From NCBI GenBank assembly GCA_013397075.1, contig VWZS01000638.1, positions 2,120,825 to 2,184,824 of the forward strand: a stretch of 64,000 bases of DNA. The letters are read 5' to 3'. The stretch's first letter is position 1; each line of letters starts with the position of its first letter. Made by a program: the position numbers and the translations under genes. The DNA is from Rhabdornis inornatus (lineage: Eukaryota; Chordata; Aves; Passeriformes; Rhabdornithidae). The notes under the pieces were generated by a model. The model ran no database searches. It saw nothing but the letters and a program-made list of their open reading frames with translations, and was not told the origin of the DNA. Shown here piece by piece: positions 51,231 through 62,083 of the stretch.

Positions 51231-51290
51231 CGTCCCATCCTACCGCGTCCCATCCTACCGCATCCCGTCCTGCCGCATCCCGTCCCGTCC
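51231..51290. repeat. 15-bp minisatellite just upstream of the 51301 start codon
   Basis: Four head-to-tail units: two exact copies of CGTCCCATCCTACCG (51231-51245, 51246-51260), then two variants (51261-51275, 51276-51290). They lie 10 bases before the ATG, probably in the 5' UTR. Confidence 0.9.
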
Positions 51291-51300
51291 AGCCCGCGCC

Positions 51301-51379
51301 ATGGGCAGCACCCTGCGGAAGAGCCAGGCGGTGCGGCAGGCGCCCGGCGGCGCGCCCCCGGAGCGGCGGCGCCTGGCAG
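51301..51379 (+). CDS. Unidentified gene, exon 1 coding part
   Basis: Encodes MGSTLRKSQAVRQAPGGAPP then ERRRLA and one base of the next codon, inside the CpG island. The donor is cag/gtaggc. Confidence 0.65.
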
Positions 51380-54300
51380 GTAGGCAGCGGGCGGCTGCCG
51401 GCGGACAGCGCCTGCCTGGCAGCGCTTCGCACCTGGTGGCTCCGAGCGCGGCGGGGCTGGCGGGCGGCCCAGGCTCCGGTTTCCCTGTGAAACACCCGGC
51501 AAGGCGGAGTTGGGGTCCCCTCCCTGGCTGGCGGCCGGGCGCCCCGCGGGGGTACCGCGCTGCAGGACACCTTTGCTGTGCCTTCAGCACGGTCAAACGG
51601 GTCCCCCCCGTGGGCTGGGCACCTGTTCCCAAACACGGCCCCTGCCGCCCGGCTGTCCCCTGAGTGACTGCCCCGCTCACGGCAGATCAGAGCCATGCTG
51701 GGTGCGGGACCCCGGCCCCGGGGGCTGCCACAGTGTGGCCTGAAGGATGTCTGTGCTGAGGAGGGAACGAGATTTGGAGTTAGGAACATGATTTGGAGTT
51801 AGATGGGAGTTGAATGGCACTCTGGTCCATGGATATGATTTCTGCCTATCAGGATTGAGGCATCTTCCCACGACAGAGTGGGGAAATTTGTGTTTCAGCT
51901 GAGTGCTCTGTACCTTGTCAGAGTCAGAGCTTCAGGCTGAGATCCTCCATGGTCATAGCATTAACCGTGCTCTCACCGGGTCTGTAAAACCTGATGAAAG
52001 AAGCTAAATAATGGGCTCGAAGTAATGAACACCTGAAAACGAACCTGTGCTTACATCTGGCGCTGAGCAGCAGTTCTGCCTAAATAAAAAGACACTCTTA
52101 GGATATAGTACTTCATTGAGCATGTACTATAGGAGTGTTTTCAGCCAAATCCTTGGGAGAGGGGACTGTTCTTAAACATGTTCTTATACTTGCAATAATT
52201 TGAGGACGTTGACACAAAACCACCTTGGGAGCTTTAATGTGTTACATGATGTTTTAAATCTTATTATGCAGGATGGAAACTGTCAGAACATTGACAAACA
52301 GAAAGTAAAGATGCCTGTGCAGTAAGAATTTGCACAAGGCACAGCAGGAGCTGGCAAATACAAAAAAGAGGTTTGTAACAGTTGGAACTCTTGAAATAGG
52401 CTTATTTTTATGGCTCCATATTGCTTAGATCTTTCAATTACACCAACATAAAATCCTCCAGTCTGAGCATTGGAAGCACTGGCTGTTCCTTGGTCCTAAG
52501 AGAAAGGAATCGGAAAGAAAGAAAGACAAAAAACCTCTCAAACCGCTGTCTAGAGAGACCAGTTTTCCTTGTACTTTCAGGCCAGTGCTGACCTGACAGC
52601 AGTTCCCTTACTTAATACTGCCACTACCATGTTATGATTTGGAAGTATCTAATTTAGTTTCAAATCAGATACTGGAATCTGTGCAGATGTGGTAGTATGG
52701 AGTCTGGGGCAGAGTGAGCTGCTCTGGTGTTATACCCAAACCTGGTTCCTCTGGCCAACAATCTATCTGCTGGCATAAACTCAGAAATGAAACCTGAATC
52801 TTAACGAGCATTTTCAGCCTTGTGAAGCTGACTCATTTAGGCTGAACGACTTAAAAGAACATGTTGTTTGGGCTTTGGTTTATATGGTCTGCTGCATCTT
52901 TGGTTTTTCAATTTAAGATGTTACTATTCCCTGTTGCCTATTCTACAGCTCTGGCAGCATCTTAAAGTAATTCTTCGTAAGGCTGGTTTAAACTGTGAGA
53001 CAAGTTTTATATTTCAGCATCAAGGCAGTTTTGCTTGTGGGATAGTTTCTTATGAGTAAATTATTATCTGAATCTCAATGTCCATTTCCCAAAGGAATAC
53101 GCCAAAGTTTTTAGTGTCCATCAAAGACAAGAGATGAGAGAAGTTTTGGATGCTGTTGAAGAACTTAGATAGAAGATTAAAGCAAAAAAATTCACAGAAA
53201 TTTGAACAGAGATACATAATTTACATTAAACTGGAAACATAATCCAACTACACAAATTATTAATTGTTTAACTGATTCTAAAACATGAATGATCTAAAAC
53301 TTAACCCCTTTCTATAGTTCGTAATACCAAGCTGTGGTGTTGTTTTAATATCAATATATGTCTCTTGGACAAAGTATATTTAAACTTATGTATGTAATAG
53401 GAGAAAGAAATTGGACTGTTAATAGCTATAAGCACTTCTTATTTGATCTCTGGATTTTTCCCACCTTTCCATCTTTTATCAATGGCAATATTAAATTCAG
53501 TTATTAATTCACTGTAAGATCTGAAAATGTTTAAAAAATAAACAGTAGCATGCTGGCAATGAGCACAACTGGCAAAAAAATAGTGCCTAGCGCAGGAAAA
53601 AGTAATAATGTTAAGGCAAGGTGCTTATATATAGTTTGCATAACAAAGCTCTTAAATACATTCCCTTGTCCTTACCTTGTGCTTTCAAAAAGGTTATCCT
53701 CAATCTTCAAATAGCATTCAGTATACTTCAACAATTGCATTTGGCACATGCAGTATCTATGACGTTTTGTGAGTGTAAAGGTATGAAAATTGGAAGTAAC
53801 TGAGAAGAGAGTGCTTTTACCAATTTCTTTTGTTAAATTAGCTCCACACTTACTTAGTTTTCTGTATTATAAACAGGCATTTTACTGCAGAAAGGATTAA
53901 GGACAAAATTCAAAGCTGTACAATAAGGCACTAAACTTACGCATCTCAGAATTAAGATAGCCTGGGTTGCAGCTTTTGCTTTATAAAACATACTGTTTGT
54001 TTCTGTGGGACTCTACTTTGTTATAATGTCAAGTGCTGCTTTTTTTCATCCCAGACTGTCATAGTTGAATATTATGGGAGGCTGTATTTAAGTTTGGTTT
54101 GACTTTGATGTACGTTGAAGCTGCTCAGCTTCTTTCAGGACTGGGCACTCAGGACACACTCACTGGTGGGCTGGAAAGTAGACTGGGAATGAAATTTGGG
54201 CTGGATTCGACAAAGTCAGTTTAAAAAGTAGTTTTAACACAATTGTTCCTCACTTTTAGTACTAATAGGAGAGCCTCTGAATGCAGCATAACTGTGAGAT

Positions 54301-57300
54301 GGGGTAACACGGGATCCACTTTGGTGGTCCTAGTTCTGTGCTGTCGTACACACACCAGTGGTAATTAGGTTGTGTTGACATTTACATGTGGTGAGTGAGC
54401 ATCAGAGTAATAAGGCCCCAAATATTTTTACTTTTGCAGTATATCCTGGAAATGTGTTGGCCATATAATTTACATGTGAGTTGCTCAGGTGACAAAGACA
54501 GATGTGTCATAGCACTCTGTGCAAAAAAGTAGAGTGAACTCAAATCCTGGATGTGGCTTAATGGATGCCCATGAACTTCCTCTACCCTTGCTAATAATAA
54601 TGCCATCCCCTTGATTTCTGCTATGAACAGAAACAGTGCTTGGCCCTCAACAGTGTGTAGTATTCGTCTTCTTTTTCCAGTCCTTTTTTTTATGGTTCCT
54701 CTATTTTCAAAACTTTGGAGATAAAAAGCCTTTGTTTGTTCCTGTCTGAAGGTTGTTCCTCTATTAAGCCCGTCTTGGTCACCCTTTGGTAGGGTGCCTT
54801 GTTTCTGTTTTGATCGCGCTTGTAAAAAACAAACCAAATACCAAATAAAATTGTGCACTCTGGCTTACTTAGTATACTGAATTGCTAACTTATTCCCCTT
54901 TTTCTTTACCACTGCTATCTCTTGAGAATATTTTATCTACAATGCCTCCCTTGTTTTTGATATCTGTTTTTTTATACCTGCCTATTGTCATGCAGCTGCC
55001 TTTCAACTTATAGCTCAACTCATATACTTCCTGTTGTTTTTTTTTTCATTGTTTGTTCATTTTTTTCCTCATTCATACTTTTAAATAACTTCCTTTTTTC
55101 AATGTGGTGTCACATTTTAGGTCTTCCTTGCAGAACCTGCCTGGTTATATCTGATATTTCCTGGTTATATCTGATGCCCTCTCTTTTTCCTTATCTTCAG
55201 TTCAGTTTTACCTTCTGTTTTTCTTCCAAAAAGTTCACAGCTGTTGCTTTCCTTAGCTTATTGCCTTTCCTATATGTACTCTTTGTGCCTTTGTGTAGTA
55301 TTGGGTATGTAAAGGAATTCATTTATGGTAAACTCTATGGAATTGTGTGACCTGTCATAATTTTTGGCTGTTACAGCCCTATCTGACCCAGCACTGTCAA
55401 TTGCATAAAAGAGATACAAATGCAAAGAGAGGAAGTAAGTAGATCATGCAAATACTTTTATTTCCATAGAAAATAGTAGTGGCCTAGTCTAGTGTAGTCC
55501 TAGCTTTTCTTTACAGTCTGCTAATGAACTGGTTTTACGGAGTGAACAGAGATATCATCTCACTTCATCTTCTGTTCTAGCGAAATTGCCTGTTTTGCTT
55601 GTTGAGTCAGATGCTCAGGGAAGAAAGTGCTGTTTGACATGGTCACCTCTCCTGCGTCCTGGCATTGCATCCTCAGTATGGTGGGAAGGAAACTCTTAAC
55701 TTCCTTATCTCCTCTGCTGTTTGCACAGCCTGACACAAAGCAGGCACTTCTCGGTAGTTCTGGCTCACAGTTGTAAGGTGTTTGTTGTTTTCCACCCACC
55801 TTTCACAACCGTTCCCAGCCAGACCTTTGTCAGGGCCGTGTGCATCGGGTTGGTTTGTCGGATCCCTTTGGTGGCAGGAGAGTTCAGAGGGCAGTCAGTG
55901 ACCTGTTAAGCTGTGCTGCTTCCCTCTCCTCGCAGAAATGCTGTGTCATTGTTTGCTGGGCTGCTACAAGCAGGATTAAATGGTTTCACTCAAGTCCTTT
56001 TGTTTTTCAAAGACAAAAATCTTTGATTACTGTGGATTAAAATATCTGGATTTTTTCCTCACGTCTTAAAAAAACCCCACTTTGGGGTGGGGGAGGGCTG
56101 GAAATCACAGGTTTCTAAACCAAGTAACCAGGTACTTTCCATGGTGCTGTACATGCCTTAAACTTCACGCCCTTACTGGGAGATTACCTGCAAAGAGTTT
56201 GCTTTTCCTTTAACTGTTTTCAGTTTTAATACTGGGTTGTTTGACAAAAGAGCGTGATTGTGCGTGAGTTGTTTTCCAACATTTTTTAAAGTTTTCTATG
56301 ACTCAAATGAAAGCCCGATTACAAAGAAATGTGTGGGAATAAATAAATGGCTTTAGTTGTGGTAGAAACAATAAAGGCATGGCCAGTGGCAGTAGAGACT
56401 AATGAATGGCACCAGCACCAGGAGATCCTGTTCCATCCCTGCTGAGTACTGTTTTACCTCTCTGGCCTCAGGTGCCACACTTATTCAAGTGAGGCTGGTA
56501 ATGCTTCCTCTTTGTGTCAGAGAGTTGTTTATTTACTGACCAGGAATTAAAAAAAAGGTAGCATGAGAACATTAATCACAGTTTGGGGGAACCACAAGTT
56601 TGTGTTGGCCACAGGAATTTCAAGAAGAAAAGTCAGGAAGCTCAGCTCTTTCAGGTCATCCCAAATAAAGTGTGAGCCAGTATGGATGGCACTGTGAGCC
56701 ATCCATACTGATACACTTAACAGGTAGTTATACCAGAACTCAGCTTCCTTTGTTTTGATTTAGATTAGACAAAGTATTAACTAATATGGGTAAATCCCAA
56801 AGCAATTGTGAGCTTTGAAGGAAAAAGTAAAAAATCTATGTTAAAATTGCTGGTATAATAAGATTATCTTTTCCATAAAGGTTGCATATAAATCATTATA
56901 TGAGATATTGTAGCTTTCACCACAGTTCCAGAGACAGACAAGTTTTTTGTTAAGATTTTCATAACCTACTTAATTTAGTTCACAGTGAAATAAAATTGAA
57001 CATGAAAGTGGTCAAAGATACATAATTAATGTAAGGTTGGCTGCCTTTTACTGAGGAGGAGAGAATCTGAAATTTACTTTTGTTAAATTTGTCCAACTTG
57101 TTCTGTTAAAGCCAACAGAGTTTGTATTGTAGATATTCTAGAAATTCTTGAGGTCAGCATGTGATGTCATGCTCACAGAAAGCATCCCTATTAGTGCTAA
57201 TTAGAGCACCCTGGCTAATTCCTGTATGGTTTACTGTAAACAATTACATAAGGAATGAGGAATGGCTGAAGACTTTCAAGGGCAAGTATCCACTGTCTGA

Positions 57301-60300
57301 TATTGCTGAGAAACTTCTGTGGGTGAGAGCACTACTAGGAAAGTCTGTGAGAAAGCCCAGGTCTTGTTGGAGTGGGATTTCAAGTTCCATAATTATTATG
57401 GCAGAAACATGTCTTGTAGGACTTCATAATGAACCAAGGAGAATAATGATGTCCCTGTTGAAATCACTGAAGTAATATACTTTTTCATAAAGCACTTGGA
57501 CTTTGTGCTAGCTGCATGAATACTTAGAAAAGCAAAAGGAAAAGAAATGCCTGGAAGTAGGAATTAGTTCTTTTGCTAGGAACTAGAAGCTGAGACCAGT
57601 TTCAGAACCCCTTTTTTCAGACTAACAGGATGAGACAGATTATGAATTTGAGTGGATCATTGTTAGAGAAGGGGGTGTTTGGGTGCTGAGTTTCTTGCCC
57701 TAGGTTCTTCTTGGATGGAAAGATGGTGGATTGCAGTCCTCCAAACATAGTGCTGACTCATCTTGTGTGGAAAGCTGATTGGAGGATGTTGTTGAGTCAG
57801 TCCCCAGATGTTCATTGGAAAATTGGGCTGAAGGGGTGAATTTTGTCACTTGATGCCTTTTATTTTGAGTGGGAACTTCTCTACTGGGTATAGAGAGCTT
57901 TGATTCAGGCTCTCAGATGGATGTCACTTGAAAGTTTGTCTTTCATTTGATCTGGCGTTCATCATTCCTCTGTCAGTGTTTCTTCTTTGGTTTGTCTTGG
58001 TTTTGTAATTCCTATCCTGCTATGTAGAGGTTAGATTAACAGTTGTCAGTAGATTTTTACTGTCCTTTGAGAATACTGTGCTCTGGGCCTTTCTGCTGTT
58101 TTCTGCCTTTTTCATATATTAACTGCATTTGCTTGGCTGAGAATGATGAGGTTTTTCTGTTCTGGCTTAGAGAACTCTCAACACTTAGGTTGGAAAGTTC
58201 CCAGCAGAAAGTTTGTGTCTACATGTTTTCCCACTTATGGAATTTGCTTTAAATGCTTTTTGTACTCAAACAGTTGTGGTAAAACCAGAAAATTTATATT
58301 TTCATGAAGGAAATAGGTGTTTTGTAGTAATACTATGTACCACTGTCAGGACTCTGCTAACAGAAATCTGGCAAAGTAGAGCCCTTGCTTCAACTAGTTG
58401 CAAAGTTCAGTTGTTCCACATTATGCCTTGTTGTTGATCCCATTCAAGCAGTCCCTTCTTTAAATGGAAGGAGTTTTAAACTCTTAGATATGAAAAGGGC
58501 ATTAAGAAAAATGCAATTAAAATTAAAGGGCTTTGCAGCAACACACTGGATAAATATAAGCAATAACATAGTTTGGAGAATTTCTGATTTCTGAGGAAAA
58601 TGCACTTTACTTTTTTGCTTGTCAAGTCCTAAAGCTTGGTGGGTTTTGGATTTGAGAGCCCAGCTGACAGCTCAGCCCCACTCACTCCTCTGTGGCAGGA
58701 TGGAGAGAAAATTGGAAGAGTGAAAGTGAGAAAACTCATAACTGGGACAAAGACAATTTAGTAGCTAAAGCAAATGACACCATGCCAGCAAGGCCACAGG
58801 CTTCCATTTCCTCTCAGTTTTGTTAGTTCAGCTGATTGCAAGGCAGCCTCTCAGTGTGTGTTTGTGATATGATCCAGGCTGGAGGTGTATTTTTTAAGGG
58901 CTTGGGTTTTTCCCTGGTAATCTGAATTACGTAATGGCTCTGTTGCCATCAAATGTTTGAGTTTGGGCAATAGGGGAGGTAGTGACCTGTGAGAGTAGTG
59001 CAGAAATGAGCAAATCTAGAAGAAGGAAAACCTGAAAATTTCTCAACCTATAAAATTCACTTGAATGTAAGGTAAATATTCATTATCATATGAAATAGCC
59101 TGTACTTCCCAAAAGCCTGAAGATAGGACTGTAAAGCAATTTATGTGCTTGCTCAGAAACATTACAGATTTAGAGGCGTCTTCTGAACTCTTGGAGTAGA
59201 GACAACTATTTTTTAAATTATAGTTTGTGAAAATATGAAGTTTGTTCTTGTTGGTAATGTTCTTTTTTGTGTGATACAGGAGCTCTAGGTAAATCAGTGG
59301 AGACTTTTGCCTTGAAGCACTACTTCTAGACCTCCAGAGTGAGTAGTTGAAAGGCAAGTGCTTTCCATGGGTGCCCATGTCCTGCCTCTGCAGCTGGTGG
59401 GATCCCTGGATCACTTTTGCAGGGTAAGGCAATTCTTGTCCTGAAGCAGTTCTGCTTACAAAGCTGATCCAGGCTGTTGGGTTGGGCTGGCCTTGTTCCC
59501 ACCTGATCAAAGCCTTCTGAAACCAATCATGCCTTTTTTTCATTCTAGCCAGAAGTTACACAACAGACAGTCAAAAGTTCAGAGGCCTTGGTGCCGGGGA
59601 GGACTTTGGTTTGTGAGGAAGCTCCCTCCCAGTAAGGAAGGATTTGGATTGAAAATACCATAGTTGTTTCACTGTATTTTTTTATCTCACCAGGTGGGGT
59701 TTTTTTTCTGATTTAACAAGTTCTGAGCAAAACAGGCAGTTTTGCCACTACCAACAAGAGTTGTTGCTGCCTCCTCTTACTCTCTCTTGGTCTGGTAATG
59801 CCTTCATCCTGGCACCAGCTGTGGTGATCACAGGATTGTTCCTTAAGCTGGCTGAGCTTGTCAGACAGGTGGGAAACTGTCCACAACTTTTCTTGTTCTG
59901 GGTTAGCTTTCTCCTAGGTTAGTGAGTTGATTTAGCTCATGCACGGGTCTGAAGTCTGCCAGAACTGGTGCCAGGTATGCAGACACCAAGAAGGAAAAAA
60001 ACTGTGTGGTGGAAGAGAATAGATTTGTCCCCTTTTTTCAGTATTGGTTGGTTAGATTGATTCACCCATATCAAGGAGCACTTGGCAGGTCATAGGGAAG
60101 GTGCCACCTCACCAGCCACCACCTCCTGGGATTAACAGAACCAAAAGTTGGTGGTAGTGTAGGGCCTCACTGGGCTTCCTGCTACAGACTTGCTGAATAA
60201 TGCTGATACATACCAGGCAGAGTCATCCTCACCACTACATCTCTGAGGGTTATCCAGAGCAGATCCATGGTTCAGGTTCTCTTCAGCAGCCTCTCTGCAA

Positions 60301-62083
60301 AAAGGTGTCTGCTGACTCATTTTTGGAAAGTATCAGTTATTCACCAGGATTGTGGGTTATCGCAATTGCCGTTAATGGATGGAATTTTATGCAGAGCAAG
60401 CTGGTGACACACAGAGCGCTTTCTGCTTTGTCATCCTGCCTGTGGCAGGTTGCCCAAACCAACAAGGGAGAGGCCCCCAGAAGCAGAGCCAGCCAACATA
60501 CAAGCTCTTTCAAGTCTCTGCCAGGAGCTATGATTGCCTTTGGGTTTTTGGGTAATTGCTAAAACTTGGTACCTCTGGCACATATCTACCTGAGAATAAG
60601 TAGAGATGTTTATACAAGTGCTTGTGTTGGCTAATGATTAGATTTTTATTTCACTGAAGATACAGTTTTAGGTGAACATTCCTGAGATTGTTCAAACTTG
60701 CAGGAACAAAATACTCCTTCAGTTGCTTCAGGTACACACAGGACTGTAGCTTTAATATAATACAGTGAAGCAAAAAATTGTCCTTTATGAAGATTGTGAA
60801 ATTATCCTTTGTGAAGGCTGTTCAAAACCTTGCTTTTCTTTTTTACATGTGTGTGTTCCCCAACTAGAATATGAAAAGTAATATCCATCACTAATATTAC
60901 TGTTAACTGTTGCATAACAGTTCTGATCTTTAAACCCCTTTACCACCATCACCAAAGTACTTTTTGCTTTGTGAGATAAAGGAATTTTAGCAACAAGTTT
61001 CACAGAAGAAGTCAGAAATTACAAGATTGTAGACCAGTTTTCAATGGCTGCCTTTTTTCATTTGTGTGTGTGAATGCTTTTCAGGTTTGTGGGCTCAGTG
61101 CCCAAGGAATGTATACATAACATTCAGTATGGCTGTTTCTCTAAGTATGGGCACATGTCAGGGTTTGCTAATTAATGCTGGTTGTACAGTGCAAAGTATG
61201 TATGTGATTAAGTCCAAACAACTACTTCTGTACTGACCCATTTATTGGAAATTAAGCAGAACGTAGTTCAGAGTTATGTGGAGGAAGGCAGAGCTGACAA
61301 TGGATTCCAATTGACTATTAGATTTTCCACTTTTTTCTTTTTCAGTGCCACATCAAATAAAATTTCACTGTGTGTAAATATGTTTTTGTTTCTTTTCACT
61401 AATATGCTTAAACTTTTATATTGGGTGTATATTTATTTATATATATATATATAAGATCAGTTATGACCAGTGGGAAAACTGATCTTTTCCAGCCTTTTGA
61501 ACACATTTATCAATACATTGAACTGAAATAAGTTTCCAGGCAACTAATTGCAGGAAAAAACTAAAAAGTTTTTTATTTAAACTTAGTAAAAAGTATGAGA
61601 CTTTAAGTGTCACTTTCTGGGCAAGAAAACTAAAAATCATCATTTTATTTTAAGACTGAAGTTTCACGCTTAGCCACAGGAAATATTATTTCCTTGCTTT
61701 GATCCAAGCATATTGTTAGATTGGCCAAAAGTACTGAAATCCCAGCCGAATCTCGCATGGGATTTTATTCAACAGGAAAATATCGCAAGTCATCCTAACG
61801 CTGCAAATGAGTCATGAGTGGCCTTAGGAAACGCTCCCCTGGGACAGGCATGCCACAGATGAGGAAGCAATGAAGCTGCCAGGCCACTCCCCCAGACAAT
61901 TTCTCTCGAGGAGCACAGCCCTCATAAAGGACGTCTCTCCAGACACTAGGTTATTTTATCCTTTTTTTCACAGGGGGAGCCCCAAAGCTGCGAGAAGGGC
62001 AGCACAAAGCAGTGGCAGAAACTTCCCAGCCAGTTGTTCCTGTACGGGAGAAGGAAATAGGAGATTATGAGACAGCTTTAAAG
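51301..62083 (+). CDS. Unidentified gene, first two coding exons (3' partial)
   Basis: I do not recognise this protein. Exon 51301-51379 starts ATG in strong context (gcgccATGG) and ends in phase 1 at donor gtaggc. Exon 61974-62083 follows a pyrimidine-rich acceptor (ctttttttcacag), restores the frame and ends on a whole codon at donor gtaggg. Together they give 63 residues: MGSTLRKSQAVRQAPGG, then a basic ERRRLAGGAPKLREGQ, then PVVPVREKEIGDYETALK. There is no signal peptide or membrane segment; the N terminus is basic and low complexity. Gly2 could in principle be myristoylated, though position 6 is Arg. By position, 10 kb beyond NFYB and pointing away from it, the TXNRD1 locus is expected in vertebrates, and some TXNRD1 forms begin MG plus a basic stretch. 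No glutaredoxin or reductase motif is visible yet, so this is only a synteny guess. Further exons lie beyond the window. Confidence 0.65.
56450..56530 (+). mobile_element. Possible MIR-like SINE relic
   Basis: ttttacctctctggcctcag followed by gtgaggctggtaatgcttcc resembles the 3' half of MIR-type SINEs (cctctctgagcctcag, then tgaggctaataat). Weak and short. Confidence 0.3.
56678..56710. repeat. 13-bp perfect inverted repeat with 7-base loop
   Basis: CAGTATGGATGGC (56678-56690) pairs exactly with GCCATCCATACTG (56698-56710) around actgtga. Agtgt and acact just outside can extend the stem after a small internal loop. Confidence 0.9.
58668..58774 (-). mobile_element. LTR fragment, avian ERVL-like
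   Basis: Plus-strand landmarks gagagaaaattggaagagtg, aaagtgagaaaactcataac and gacaaagacaatttagtagc match the region near the 3' end of the same LTR family as 47058, in the same orientation. Flanks are eroded. Confidence 0.7.
61430..61453. repeat. TA microsatellite
   Basis: A run of TA dinucleotides preceded by tatttattta. A 10-bp inverted repeat (aagatcagtt at 61453-61462, aactgatctt at 61477-61486) sits at its right edge. Confidence 0.8.
61974..62083 (+). CDS. Unidentified gene, exon 2
   Basis: One hundred and ten bases between ttttttcacag and aag/gtaggg. In the frame set by exon 1 there is no stop, while the acceptor and donor are both strong. Encodes GGAPKLREGQHKAVAETSQP then VVPVREKEIGDYETALK. 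Confidence 0.68.

Larger units (their letters stand above)
50970..51600 (+). promoter_or_regulatory. CpG island promoter of an unidentified gene
   Basis: About 600 bases very rich in CpG, centred on the ATG at 51301. The long minus-strand open frames here are by-products of the missing stop codons in GC-rich DNA. The transcription start is not resolved. Confidence 0.75.
51380..61973 (+). other. Intron 1 of the unidentified gene
   Basis: About 10.6 kb, AT-rich. Contains an LTR fragment (58668-58774), a possible SINE relic (56450-56530), a 13-bp hairpin (56678-56710) and a TA microsatellite (61430-61453). Open frames of 158 (54382-54858) and 166 residues (59043-59543), both on minus, have no family likeness and are not called. 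Confidence 0.5.

Noticed and set aside
50977..51789. 270-residue minus-strand open frame in the second CpG island
   Set aside because: Arg/Pro/Gly-rich, repeats the minisatellite and has no domain likeness; typical of random frames in CpG islands.
54382..54858. 158-residue minus-strand open frame
   Set aside because: No domain, no repeat-protein likeness I can identify, and no splice or promoter context.
55140..55175. Tandem 20-bp repeat cctggttatatctgat
   Set aside because: Fewer than two full copies; a small local duplication with no sign of function.
59043..59543. 166-residue minus-strand open frame
   Set aside because: No recognisable family and AT-rich non-coding surroundings; length is within chance for this much sequence.
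61808..61815. AP-1/NF-E2-like TGAGTCAT before exon 2 of the unidentified gene
   Set aside because: A single 8-mer match, not a full antioxidant response element, so it does not support the TXNRD1 idea.
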